Positions 47,729 to 58,430 of a stretch of 64,000 bases of DNA are shown here, in pieces. Under the pieces are notes generated by a model. That model worked only from the letters and a program-made list of their open reading frames with translations, did not search any database and was not told where the DNA came from. Positions within the stretch are counted from its first letter, which is position 1, and the number at the start of each line of letters is the position of its first letter. Source of the DNA: Coptis chinensis (taxonomy: Eukaryota; Streptophyta; Magnoliopsida; Ranunculales; Ranunculaceae); contig CM027380.1 of NCBI GenBank assembly GCA_015680905.1, positions 13,224,001 through 13,288,000 of the forward strand, in the 5' to 3' direction. Made by a program: the position numbers and the translations under genes.

Positions 47729-48939
47729 GGGGCCATTTGTTTTTGCCTCTTATAAGACCCAGAGGTTTTATAACCTCTTATAAGACACGTGGACCAGTGA
47801 TTTGGGACATATTTTTGGTTCATTTTTTGCCTCTTATAAGAGGCATTCTACTAGAAATGTCGTATAAAAGGCATGCTTTCTGTCAGTACCAAAATTGGAT
47901 CTACTACAATTCTGTAAGACTTGTATGCTGGGAAAAGACATAAACGCCCCAAGCACACTACCCCTTGCCCTCGTTATCTCTTCTTCATTCTTCCCAGACC
48001 AACAAGCATTTCTTTGCCATCTCTCGATATCGACCGAAGCGGACGTGGTCTTGCTGCTTCAACTGGCGAAGAAAGTGTGATCTTGTTGCGCCAATCGTCA
48101 AGCTCGATCGAGCATTTCGTATGCAATAGCCACCTTTTTCGACATTGATTAAATTGGTGAGCTGTCTCTTTGATTATGCTAGTATTCATGGACTCAGTTC
48201 ATTATTGAATTCACACTCGCACTCTCTCTCTCACTCACGCTTGCATTATTGTTGTTGCATTGTATGCTATTGTTTCAATTTCTTTTTATTGATTGTTGTG
48301 GCCGGTTTTCTGCCGACTAATTGATTTTTGGCTACTAATTTATTTATTTTCTTTTAGTATTTGATTTTAGGTTTGTTGCCGACTGGTTCTCTCTTTATTT
48401 TAATTTTGGGTTGTTGCCGACTGATTGATAAGAATGTGTTTAGTTTAGGATGAAATAGATCAATAAATAAAATATAGAGTATTAGCAAAGGAAGCCTACG
48501 TTTGAACTTTGACATAGAACCATGCCATTTTATATTTTGTACGATAATGGAAGTGCACTTTTCATGATAAATTGCTGATGTACATTATGGTTAAGATGAT
48601 TGCTTTGGTGTTCCTAATGCTTGCTCCACTAACAACCCAAGTGCTCACACACTCATAATTATGCCAAGTTCTAGTATGTTATTCTTTCTTTGAAATGCAT
48701 AAAGTGTTTTTTAATTAGTTTGCACCAAATACAATGTAATGGATACATTGAAATGGTTATCCTTGTTATATGTAGGTATATATGGATTATTTTAAGTTAT
48801 CCTTATTGATAAGTCTTATAGCATTAGTGATATTGCTCAAACATGCAAGAAGAAATACACTCCCAAGGAGAGTCCGTCACAAGATGTGCATTTCCTCAAG
48901 TAGTGGATAAGATTTAGTTAGGGAGACTTTGAATGGTCC

Positions 48940-49367
48940 ATCAAAACCCAATTTTCCAATCTTTTAGGATGTTGAAAGAATCTTTTCAAGCATTGTGTAG
49001 TCATTTTTGAGAGAGATGGTACTTGGGCAATAGTCAAACACCTACCCTTGGAAGAGAAAATGATGATGTTCTTGTTAACACTTAGTCATAACACTCGTAT
49101 GACACATGTAAGTTGGTTATTCCAACATTCTAGAGAAACAATTCACAAGTACTTTCATGAAGTATTGAAAGCTATGATTGTGTTTTCCAAAGAGATAATT
49201 GTACCACCATCTTGGGATGCCCCAGTTGGAGAACTTAGAAGTTATAAAGAACTTAGAGAAGGAGCATTCAAAGGGGTACGTTGTTGGAGCATTAGATGGC
49301 ACTCTCATTGATGCAGTTAGTCCTCCTAGTAAACAGACCCCTTACAGAGGTAAAGGTGGAAAAGATT
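48940..49367 (+). pseudogene. Harbinger transposase, N-terminal part
   Basis: The decayed start reads FRMLKESFQALCSHF then ERWYLGNSQTPTL. The clean part from 49048 reads FLLTLSHNTRMTHVSWLFQH, SRETIHKYFHEVLKAMIVFS, IIVPPSW. After a frame change, KGYVVGALDGTLIDA carries the first catalytic aspartate of the DDE domain, followed by PYRGKGGKD. These match HARBI1/PIF-type transposases. The frame is interrupted at 49368 by a CACTA element inserted within the codon region after GKD. Stops and shifts upstream show it was already inactive or decayed since. Confidence 0.88.
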
Positions 49368-49379
49368 CACTACACCAAA

Positions 49380-49680
49380 AAAGACGTTTACTAACGGTTA
49401 TATCCGTTACTTATATTTTTACTAACGGTTATATCCGTTAGCTCTGGGGTGTCACTCTCACTTAGGCCAAAATTAGTAACGGATATAACCGTTACTGATA
49501 ATAATTTTAGTAACGGTTATATCCGTTACTAAAATTCTTTGTAACAGATAACTAACGGTTGATGACCCGATTAAATTTGTCATTTCTAACGAATATATCC
49601 GTTAGTAATGGATGTGCTGCTATTTACTAACAATTGTTTGTAACGGATATATCCGTTAGTAAATTGTAGCCACTAAAAAA
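49380..49680. repeat. CACTA 1 left subterminal repeats
   Basis: At least seven copies of the motif AACGGATATATCCGTTA or AACGGTTATATCCGTTA occur in both orientations, many self-complementary. Such subterminal arrays bind CACTA transposases. Related copies occur near the right end at about 54163-54215. Confidence 0.9.
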
Positions 49681-51340
49681 AAAATCCTGGATCAAATAAT
49701 ATTATTTAGTCCATTTTGTTTTGGGCTACTGTTGGCTGAACTTGGCACTAGCACACCATAATAAAAAAAAAATGAACTCCACATTTAAACTGACTGATCT
49801 GCCATTTCAAACACAAAGTGCACCACTCAATCATTCAAGTCACAAAACACACGGATGTCATTGATTATAAATATCAAGCAGTCTTGACCAAAAAAAAATA
49901 CCGACAAAATCAACCACATATACAGATCTAATTCACTACAATTACATCTAATATGTCGATCCAAAACTTCATATTTTTCTCTTATATACTTCTACATGCG
50001 AGGCTTGCTTCACAACACCTGCAAATTAGCAAATGGTATCAAAAGAAAGAGAAAGTTATTACAATTGACACTACCATTATATATTAAAAATAAGTTTAGT
50101 TATACTAGAAAAAGAAAAAACCAATAAAAATAAGTCGATCTGCTAGAAAAAGAAAAACCAAAATAGAAACGGTGCGTATATAGGGTAGCAACTACATTCC
50201 TACATGCAATATATATAATATGCAAAGTATACCTAAAAAACAGGTCGATCTCCTAACTCAAGTACAAAGCTTTGATTTATAGATAATAGCTTCTTGTAGT
50301 TTTGTAATGGAAGTAGGTCGCAGAAGTGACAATCAAAGAAACCCTTCATCGATAAAGAAAATGCACAATAAAACTTACATATTATATGAAAATCTAAAGC
50401 TATTCAGTTCAACTTGATTAATTTTATAATATTAGAGGTACCACACCAGAGGTACCACACCATGGCGGAACATTTCTAACATTTTTTTAGTGTAAGGTGC
50501 GTAAAATCTAAAAAGTGTATCAAAGAAATGTATAAAGTCTATATGTATATTGTATCTTATGCCATGCAAGCCCACTTGTCTCATTAGACTCACATACTAT
50601 GTATGAACGTTCACACATAAAGAATACGATACACATACCTGTGTTAGGTCTAGCTCCTTGCTGAACCACTTTGGTTAATCTGCATCGATTGGAATCAGGT
50701 TAGCATTTGATGGAATTGACAATGAAGGACATAGAAAAAGTTCAAAAAACATAGAAAAAGTTCAAAAACTTAGCACAAGGACACTACCATCAGCTAAAAA
50801 TCTACCTCGGCATTGATGCACAACCATACAAATCTGAAACTTATGGACAACAAAACTATAGATACATGGCTTTTACTGAACCCACAAAAGTCCAACCAGA
50901 TATATATAACCTAGCTTGAAAGCACTTCAAACCTACCTAATCCAACAAAACATACTAAGAAAATTGAGGAGTATGACAAATTTTTGTTGTAGTAAGTTTT
51001 AAATGAGTTTTTACTAACCAGATAGTTTAAGCCAATAGGGCATCTGTTTTCCGATTCTTGTAAATTTGCCTTCACTTTTCCCTTTCTTTCACCAATTATC
51101 GGCTAGTAAGAACTATATCTCAATTTTTCACTTCAATGTCCAACCACGATCCCAAGCTAAAGTTAGCAAACACAATTAAATTTGTCGAGTCTGCATTGAG
51201 TTCTCATTCTCAGCACTAGGAAGCAAAATAATTTATCATATGATGATGCATGGTATTCAGGGATTTTAATACGCTATAACTGATAAAAGAAAACCAAGAT
51301 AAGCATTTAAAATGAATCTCTTCGTCTTAAGTAAGCATGC
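49681..51340. other. CACTA 1 interior without recognised genes
   Basis: AT-rich, no domain seen. It may include intron and 3' sequence of the captured 4CL-like gene, since that fragment runs towards this side. Confidence 0.45.
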
Positions 51341-52596
51341 CTGTTTTGCAACGAACTCCATGACTTGAGCTGCACTTAGATTGCTACCAGGTTTTCTCAC
51401 AACAAATGCCATGGGAATCTGCCCTGCTTCTTCATCAGGGTACCTGTCATAGTGATGCAAAAGAGTGAATCAGAAAATTATGAATAGCCTTCAAGTCAAC
51501 AACACGGAAAATCAATTAGCACGAACGCACGACTGCAACTCGTAATTAGTAAATTTTACAATGGCAAATTTTTCTGGAAAAGGACCATGAGGTTAGATTT
51601 AGATCTTGCAGTACACTAGAGTTCCAAGCTTCTTTTTAAATCAAAGAAATCTAGTGAAATGATTCATATAAAGTTAACCATTAATAGGGGACTACAGGTG
51701 ACAAGATATTAGATTCTCCACCAGACTAAAATAGAATTCTATTCAATATTAGGTTTTCTATGTCATATTTATTAATCTGTATCAAAAGACAACAAAAACA
51801 AAACACAAAATTGTTTGATAGTCAAAAATCTTCAGATTTTCTCTGAGCTAGTTTCCATGGTACCTTTGTTAAGGAAAATGTAGTGTGATCCTCAAATTCA
51901 TTTACTTATAGGTATATTTTGTCTTCTGTGCATGTTAACTGTCATTTTCTTACAAGGTTGTCCAACATTTTAACATATGTAAGAAGAAGAAGTATAGCAA
52001 AGTTAAATTTGTCAAACACATACAGGATTAGAGCAACATCAGCAATTTCTGGGTGGGACTGAAGCAAATGTTCCAACTCAGCTGGAGGGACCTGTAAATT
52101 GTCTCACAATATTAGTTATGATGTGATAAACCAATAGATACTAACTTAATGTGATCAATCTAAACAAATTCATTTACTTATAGGTATATTTTGTCTTCTG
52201 TGCATGTTAACTATTATTTTCTTACAAGGTTGTCCAACATTTTAACATATGTAAGAAGAAGAAGTATAACAAAGTTAAATTTGTCAAACACATACAGGAT
52301 TAGAGCAACATCAACAATTTCTAGGTGGGACTGAAGCAAATGTTCCAACTTAGTTGGAGGGACCTGTACATTGTCTCACAATATTAGTTATGATGTGATA
52401 AACCAATAGATACTAACTTAATGTGATCAATCTAAACAGTTAAATGGTACCTGGTATGCCTTATATTTTATTAATTCCTTTAGTCTATCAACAATGTAGA
52501 GGAAGCTATCATAATCTATATAGCACAAGTCACCAGTCTTTAACCATCCATCTGAATCCATCGTAGAAGTAGTTGCCTCGTCATCTCCAACATAAC
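51341..52596 (-). pseudogene. Captured fragment of a 4-coumarate:CoA ligase-like gene
   Basis: Three exons in order on the minus strand. 52596-52451 gives [40 protein letters not shown] and ELIKYKAYQ. 52091-52024 gives VPPAELEHLLQSHPEIADVA. 51443-51341 gives [20 protein letters not shown], then [11 protein letters not shown]. This is the C-terminal subdomain region of acyl-activating enzymes related to 4CL/OPCL1, including the GWLKTGD and [13 protein letters not shown] motifs. Splice phases agree at the exon 2/3 junction. The last junction has a GC rather than GT donor. The adenylate-forming core and the C-terminal catalytic lysine exon are absent, so no enzyme can result. The middle exon is present twice. 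Confidence 0.93.
51894..52437. repeat. Tandem duplication of 272 bp including a 4CL-like exon
   Basis: Two consecutive 272-bp units, 51894-52165 and 52166-52437, are about 97% alike by eye. Each contains the exon encoding VPPAELEHLLQSHPEIAD with its splice sites. In the second copy (exon 52363-52296) an alanine-glutamate stretch is altered: the CAGCTG of copy 1 is TAGTTG in copy 2. If both were spliced in, the exon would be repeated. Confidence 0.92.
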
Positions 52597-52718
52597 CTGC
52601 AAATACAAGCATTATGTTAATGAAACAAGATGAACAAAGGATTTTTTTTAAGTGCAGTAACTTTGAAAACACATCCTCATGACCCCAAATAATCAATAAC
52701 ATGTATCTAAACCGTATT

Positions 52719-52749
<31 letters not shown>

Positions 52750-52752
52750 GTG
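52719..52752. repeat. GT microsatellite
   Basis: A (GT)n run with two ATGT interruptions, between the captured 4CL-like and ARP5 fragments in CACTA 1. Confidence 0.9.
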
Positions 52753-52815
52753 TGCTGCCATGGCAGGATTGAATATAATTTAAGAGTCAAGTAAAGATCT
52801 GTTCAAGTAGTTCAC

Positions 52816-53206
52816 CTGTTCTAGTGACAACATATTATCGGAGATATTGATAAGTGGATACTTCTCAGTCGCTGAAGACTCTGTCTTCTCCTCAACCTCG
52901 GCTGGCTCACCCTTTGATCTGCGTAAAGATTGTGTTACCCGAACAATAGCAGACTCAATTTCCTACTTGGAGACATAGCTACTCCGAGACAGGAAAGCTT
53001 GTCCTCACTCTCTTTCACATTTTCAAGTTCCTTTAGAAGAAATTCTAATCCTTCCAATTCGGTTTCCAGCTCTGATATTCTATTAGTCTTCTTTAACGCT
53101 GCCATATCACGCAGCCGTTGACCCTGTTTTTCCTTTATAGCTGCCTTCCTTGCAATTTCTTCTTCAGAAGGTCGCTCTTCCGTGGGAGGTGGGATCCATA
53201 AGAGCT
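52816..53206 (-). pseudogene. ARP5: Captured fragment of actin-related protein 5 (ARP5)
   Basis: The minus strand reads LWIPPPTEERPSEEEIARKA, KEKQGQRLRDMAALKKTNRI, ELETELEGLEFLLKELENV. A one-base loss then shifts the frame, and it continues EIESAIVRVTQSLRRSKGEP and YPLINISDNMLSLEQ to a GT donor at 52815. This is the coiled-coil insert specific to ARP5, a subunit of the INO80 chromatin-remodelling complex, and not the actin fold. A glutamine codon before EIESA is now TAG. Frameshift and stop make it a pseudogene fragment. Confidence 0.9.
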
Positions 53207-53418
53207 TCCAGCACCTAGTCTTTTGTTTAGCTTCGTTTCCCCCTCTCTGTAATAACTATTGTATTACTTGTACATTATTTCTCATTTCCAGCGTGCTCTT
53301 GAATTGAGGTAGATGGAATAACTGCAAATCCAAACAAAGAAAACATCAAACACTGGGCTACATATAAACAAAATAATATTGCAATCAAGTTAAATAAAAA
53401 AACATCAAACCAAACTTC

Positions 53419-53653
53419 TTAAGCGTCTTAGATCGACGCATAACCAAACGAACTTTCCCACTTTCCTTGTGCTAAAGTAGCTTGACAGTTCCCACACCTC
53501 TTTCCTTCCTTTGATTTCCTTCCTTATCGAACCGATAAAGTTTTGCTGTCCTACAAAATATAAATATGACAATCGAGCTATAAAAAGACCGGCTTTTTTT
53601 TACTATTACAGCACAAACAATTAACAACAAGAGACATGGACAATTAACAACAC

Positions 53654-53702
<49 letters not shown>

Positions 53703-53914
53703 GTTTAGAGAGAGAGAGAGAGAGAGATCTGAAGAAGTTGTAAAGTGGCTTACAGATCTAGAAGAACGTTTTCGTGTTCTTCACCAGTAGTGACAGCTAC
53801 TTCTTCGAGCTTGATAATAGGAGCGATCTGGGCACCAGTGTCTTCTTCCTCATTCGTTGTTGTTGTTTCTTCCTCTTTCTCAATTACTCGATATGTTGTT
53901 CCTGAACTTGCCAT
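53419..53914 (-). pseudogene. RANBP1: Captured 5' part of Ran-binding protein 1 (RanBP1)
   Basis: Exon 1 (53914-53754) starts with ATG and includes EEEDTGAQIAPIIKLEEVAV, then TTGEEHENVLLD. Exon 2 (53550 down to about 53419) joins in phase to give LTAKLYRFDKEGNQRKERGV, then GTVKLL, the beginning of the Ran-binding domain that assists Ran GTP hydrolysis at the nuclear pore. A TAG at 53472-53474 replaces the lysine of LLKHK. The rest, HKESGKVRLVMRRSKTLK, remains readable. The remaining exons are missing. Because the start codon and probably 5' flank were captured, a truncated peptide of about 79 residues could be made. Confidence 0.93.
53655..53727. repeat. AT and GA microsatellites in the captured RanBP1 intron
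   Basis: A (TA)n run at 53655-53694 and a (GA)n run at 53707-53727. On the minus strand the first opens an artefactual YIYIYI reading frame into the RanBP1 exon. Confidence 0.9.
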
Positions 53915-54257
53915 ATTTTATTATTTTGGAGACTGCTACTGTGTACCTCTGTTCTTTAGAAAAGACGAGCCTTTCCTCTTCTTCGAGTGATAGATCAGGA
54001 TGGTAAACATGGTTCGGCCTCATTAAACCTAGGTTTCATATTCGAGATTGAGAGAAGCTTTTGGGTTTTGGGTTTTGTTTTATTTTCTTTTTTTCTCGGT
54101 AAAACATGTTAAAAGTTGAGTCAAAAAAATAAATTGGGATATATACTAACGAAAAACTTGATAAGTAACGGATATTTTCGTAAGAAAGTTGGTAACAGAT
54201 ATATCCGTTAGAAATGAAAAAAGTGGTCTGTTAGGAATTGACCATTCTGGTGTAGTG

Positions 54258-54990
54258 ATTGTTGGCAAAATGTGTTGGCAATTTATGACTTTGACATGAA
54301 ATTTATATATGTTGTGATTGGATGGGAGGGGACTGCCCATGATGCTAGGGTGTTAATTACTTCAGTGGGGAATCCAGCTTTCAGGTTTCCATTACCTCCT
54401 CGAGGTAAGTGTGTAGACTTTGTTTTATTGTAATTTTATCTACAAACCTATTACTTATATATGCATAGTAAATTTTCATCTATTTCCATTGTACAAATAA
54501 GTATTATCTGTGTAACGCAGCTTACACGCATACTTTGGGGCTTTATGTCCCCATATTGTGGTGTAAGATATTGGCTTGTTGACTACAGACGTCCTGGGAG
54601 TCGTGCTAGGACTAAGGAGGAGAAGTTTAACCATTTCCATTCAAAACTAAGGAATGTGATTGAGAGGAGCTTTGGAGTTTTGAAAGCTAGGTTCCCTGAT
54701 TTTAAGCAAGATGCTAGGGTATAAGTTTCCAATTCTGAGGAACATAATCATTGCTTGTATGGCTCTTTATAACTTCCTTTGTAGAGTTGCCCTCAATGAT
54801 GTGTTATTCCAAGCATATGGTAATGAGGAACTTCTTGTGAATAATCAGATTTCAGTAGACCCAGAAACAATTTATGGTGTTGAGCAAGTTTTTAGGCCAC
54901 AAGATAAAGCACTGAGATGGTCACTTTACAATCTCAAATTGCAGATATCCTTATTACAAATCCTAATAATCTCGAGTGATGTTCTTCTTA
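54258..54990 (+). pseudogene. Harbinger transposase, C-terminal part
   Basis: Continues the transposase beyond the CACTA insertion: QNVLAIYDFDMKFIYVVIGW, then EGTAHDARVLI with the second catalytic aspartate. A GT donor at about 54403 and a short intron follow, then the last exon KFNHFHSKLRNVIERSFGVL with the catalytic glutamate, and FPILRNIIIACMALYNFLCR in a shifted frame from about 54711. Joining the two halves over one ATT target copy keeps the frame, showing a clean insertion. One frameshift (about 54710) breaks the protein. Confidence 0.9.
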
Positions 54991-55206
54991 GTCGTGTTTT
55001 ATGATGTATAACTTTTTGTAAACTCTTGTTTTATTTGCTATATTTATGACTTGTAAACTCTTGTTTTCTGACATATCGATGATATGAGAATGTTTAAACT
55101 TTTTTGCTTGGTGTTTGAGTTTATTATATCATGACATGTAAACAGGTTGATTGTCATGAGATATGACTTTATTTGAAATTATTGTCAATATTTATAAGCA
55201 GGTAAG

Positions 55207-55371
55207 ATGGCATCAAAGGGAGATAAAGATGTTCTTTGCATATGTGGTGGGGGTACATGTAAGACTAAGGTATCAAAGACTTCAGAGAACCCTGGGAGAG
55301 CATACCTTATATGTCCAAAGGGTGTTAAAGGGTGTGGACTTTGGCAATGGGTGGATAATTACACTACACCA
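55207..55371 (+). CDS. Tandem-GRF zinc-finger protein of the Harbinger, first finger (interrupted)
   Basis: ATG at 55207 opens MASKGDKDVLCICGGGTCKT, then SENPGRAYLICPKGVKGCGL and WQWVDNY. Cys-x-Cys, a Gly-Arg-Ala/Phe position, Cys and a final Cys-x4-Trp-x-Trp pattern fit a GRF zinc finger, which binds single-stranded nucleic acid in topoisomerase III, NEIL3 and APE2. It follows the transposase on the same strand inside the Harbinger ends. The CACTA element at 55372 cuts it just after the finger. The second finger and tail resume at about 59143. Plant Harbingers usually carry a Myb-like second ORF, which was not seen here. Confidence 0.8.
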
Positions 55372-55379
55372 AAACAGCT

Positions 55380-55660
55380 TTTTTGTGACGCCTATTTGGC
55401 GTCACAAATAATATTTGTGACGCCAAATAGGCGTCACAATTTAGGCGTCTCAATTTGCGTCACAAAAATTTATGACGGCATATTGGCGTCAGTAATTTGT
55501 GACGGCATTTTGGCGTCAGTAATTTTGTGACGGTATTTTGAATTTGTGACGGCATTTTGGCATCAGTAATTTTGTGAGGGTATTTTGAATTTGTGACGGC
55601 ATTTTGGCGTCAGTAATTTTGTGAGGGTATTTTGAATTTGTGACGGCATTATGGCGTCAC
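55380..55660. repeat. CACTA 2 left subterminal repeats
   Basis: Repeats of GTGACGGCATTTTGGCGTCA with TTTTGAATTTGTGACGG spacing, plus inverted GTGACGCC/GGCGTCAC pairs, recur at least eight times. Matching motifs appear at 59055-59125 near the right end. Confidence 0.9.
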
Positions 55661-56231
55661 TAATCATATTTTCATTTTGCTTTTTAAAAAAACATAATAA
55701 TGCACCTGCTGCCATATATTTAGAAACTACTTGCAAATGCTGTAATCACTACTATACAATTGTTTCCATTCATCCATCCACATCTGATTACCACACAAAT
55801 AAAAGAATAAATCTTGTATTAAAAATATTTAATATATATAACATTGTATTCTCAACAAACAATATAATTGTAACCTTGCTAGTCCCACATAGTAAATTTC
55901 ATTCAACAATTGTATTAACACGCCTACACTTACAAAGAATCAGTTCTAACACTTACAAAGAACCAGTGGACAACGACTTATAAAACGACAAGAAAGACCA
56001 ACCCACCATAGTTTGTCTTCATAGCCTTCCTTTGAACTTCTCTCAGCCAAGCTTAATGCAGGCTCACTGCAGATTCTAACATTGAAGAATTGACTATATA
56101 CATACTGCCTTGTAACAAACTTGAATTGCGAAGCGACTTTTTACAGATCGAAGCTTCTCTCCTTTACGGTTGAAGACTGCATCAAAATATCAAGCTTTTT
56201 CGCATAAGTGGGCAGAGACCAACCGTTTTAC

Positions 56232-56630
56232 CTTATTTGCATCGAAAAGCCCTGGATTTGTAAGACGGGTAATCTGGGTCAAGAGAGAAGAAAGAACAAT
56301 GAATATGAATAGTAATGAAATGATCAATAAGGGCTAGTACAGAAAAATAGAAAACAGACTTAGTATGAAGCCAACATAAGAATATACCTGATTTTTGAGA
56401 TCTGAATGGATATCAAATGCAGGCTGCAAAATGAAGATGAACACAAATATTAGTCTTCAAATCTAAATATTTCAAAATTAAAGCATTGCTCTAATGTCAG
56501 GAGAAAAGGATTGTTTATAGAATTTGGCAATGACAACACGTACCTAAGGAAAAACAAAATCATAGTAAGCATCTCGTAAAGATGGTACAAGAACCACTCG
56601 AGCAACACCCATATATTCAGCATAATCTTA
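56232..56630 (-). pseudogene. POLA2: Captured fragment of DNA polymerase alpha subunit B (POLA2)
   Basis: Three short exons on the minus strand. About 56630-56544 reads YMGVARVVLVPSLRDAYYDF, then VFP and TAG. 56423-56388 reads PAFDIHSDLKNQ. 56273-56232 reads ITRLTNPGLFDANK. Together they follow the VVLVPSxRDxxxDFVFPQPxF...LSNPGLFEAN stretch of the POLA2 phosphoesterase-like domain, the regulatory subunit of the polymerase alpha-primase complex. Splice sites are GT-AG. The glutamine after VFP is a stop. The rest of the gene is absent. Confidence 0.82.
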
Positions 56631-56827
56631 TAACTGAATCAGGCAAATGAATAACGTGAAAGAATGCAAAACAGCTTCCATCCGAGAGTTTAAAAACTTG
56701 TAAGACTTTGTAAGTCTAAACCGCTTTTGCCCCTAACTAAGGCACGCGATTACAATAATATGATACTTGTAACAAAAAATCTAAACTTTAAGCAACAATA
56801 GCTATTTAATGATAATAAGAGGATTAC

Positions 56828-56907
56828 CATCAAGCCTTTCAACCGCTTTTTGAGAGTCTTCGCCATACTTGTACCGAACAAACGCAAGTCCACATTAATC
56901 TCCAGTC
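56828..56907 (-). pseudogene. Captured RRM exon of an SC35-like splicing factor
   Basis: An 80-nt exon with AG acceptor and GT donor reads TGD, stop, CGLAFVRYKYGEDSQKAVER and LDG. This matches the RNP1 half of the RNA-recognition motif in SRSF2/SC35-type SR proteins (TGDSRGFAFVRYKYxDEAxKAVERLDG). One codon, expected Ser or Arg, is TAA. It lies 5' of the POLA2 piece on the same strand. Other RRM proteins cannot be excluded, but RYKY with KAVERLDG favours SC35. Confidence 0.8.
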
Positions 56908-57019
56908 CTAATTCTCATGAAAAACAAAATTAAATTAACAACAAATTTATGGATTAACAACTGCCACACCCCTACAAGAAGATTAAATTAAAGCTCATAT
57001 TACGGGATATAAAGTCAAC

Positions 57020-57300
57020 ATGTTTAGCAAGTCCATGGTAGTCGTGAAAGAACAACAACAACAACACCGAAAGCAGCAGGCACGACGCAAAGCTGCAGCG
57101 AGCACGACTCCATCCAACAAAGAATAACACCCGCCAGCCAGCGGCAGGCGTAATAACACACACTCCATCCAGCAGCAACAACACCACACCGCACAACACC
57201 ACACTCACACTACCACCTGCACACACTCTCACATACACCACACTACCAACACTTGCCAGCACACAATCACACCACATGCCAGCAGCACCACCACACTATG
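57020..57300. other. CA- and CAACAA-rich low-complexity segment in CACTA 2
   Basis: Repeated CAACAACA and CACCACAC stretches. The long minus-strand frames here (Val/Cys/Leu-rich) follow from this composition. Confidence 0.7.
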
Positions 57301-58189
57301 AACACACCACCACAATATCAGCAAGTTGGTATGGATCCATCTTGTACGAGTGCAAGTCGGTACAAGATCAGATTAAACAAAAAGTTATTATAAAGTATAA
57401 TAAGCCCTATCCAATTCTACTACTTGACTAGGCATTTGGTAGAGCGTAGTGAGCATTCCTTGGCCCTCGAAAGTAGTTAAGTAAGCAACGATACACCAAA
57501 CAGTTAGAATACTCACCAATTTGTTGATCCTGAGTGCTTATGCCTTTTTTTTTGTCGAATGGGCTTGTGTTAACCTAGCAACAATAAAAAAAAATCGAGA
57601 TAGAATAGTAAAATCTCTTTTGTAAATAAATTGAAAGGCTACTCAATTGCCTCAAAAAATAAAACACAAAAATCAAAATATCAAGTGATATATGCAGGAG
57701 AGACAAATTATAAGTGGTGGACTTATAAACAGCTACGAGTTTGCGTTGACTACTCTGTCCACTAGCAAACGTTAACACATGCATGCGGTTCAATTTGCAT
57801 TGAACAAATAAGCATAACCCAATATATTGAGATCATACAACTTATCTAGCTTGGTATAAAATGAAGATGAATGTACTAAATCCAAAAATGGAGGGAAAGA
57901 AGATACTAATCCATGTTGTCTTAGAAATTCATTGTTGAATCAATATAATTACACTGTGTGGTGTTCCATACCAACTTACCCTTTACTAGCTGCCTGGTGG
58001 AAATCAGAACTTAAAACAAGTAATTGACGTAAACATGAAAACAAAATAATCAAAATCATACATTAAAAGATACTTATCTTGTTGATGGTTGCTCTGTAGG
58101 AAATAGCTAGGAAAATGAATGTCCATGCGTCCCCACTTCTCTCTTTTGTGACTCAATTAAGATTCCTTCCTACTGAGAATCCCCCACTT

Positions 58190-58430
58190 CGAGAAAAATG
58201 GTAAGCATCCTCTTCAAGATAAATTGTGGCATGTTCAGGGAAGAGGTGGCGTCCCTACTTCTGAAGTCGTTGTTTGTTCGAGAGAACCCAAAAGGTGCAT
58301 GCATGAGTACCAATTCTTTGAGAAGTATTTTTCTGTCGTCCTTTTCCCATCATATTTCCAGGAGTTTCATTCCTTTCAGCCGCCCCACCATTACTTAAAT
58401 GTTTGTACAGTGGAGATTGGAATGACATGA
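58190..58430 (+). other. Coding-like segment of unknown origin in CACTA 2
   Basis: A plus-strand frame reads LWHVQGRGGVPTSEVVVCSR, EPKRCMHEYQFFEKYFSVVL, PHHYLNVCTVEIGMT. Composition and length (about 68 codons open) look coding but I do not recognise it. It may be another captured host fragment. A minus-strand frame over the same bases is also open, so confidence is low. Confidence 0.3.

Larger units (their letters stand above)
49368..54257. mobile_element. Non-autonomous CACTA element with three captured host genes (Pack-CACTA)
   Basis: Left end CACTACACCAAAAAAGACG and right end, reverse complemented, CACTACACCAGAATGGTC. The 3-bp target ATT is present on both sides (49365-49367 and 54258-54260), the CACTA hallmark. 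Subterminal repeats of TAACGGATATATCCGTTA type crowd the first 300 bp and recur at 54160-54215. No CACTA transposase (TNP2) was seen in the 4,890 bp. It instead carries minus-strand, intron-containing fragments of RanBP1, ARP5 and a 4CL-like gene. Intron retention shows genomic rather than mRNA capture. Confidence 0.93.

Noticed and set aside
47974..48189. Several overlapping ORFs near the Harbinger left end
   Set aside because: They overlap on both strands and sit where a leader is expected; no domain was seen.
53472..53699. ORF starting with YIYIYI repeats
   Set aside because: The start is a TA microsatellite. Only the end (captured RanBP1 exon 2) is meaningful and is annotated as such.
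56972..57277. Val/Cys/Leu-rich minus-strand ORFs that look membrane-spanning
   Set aside because: The plus strand is CAACAA/CACCAC low-complexity sequence, so hydrophobic antisense frames are expected.
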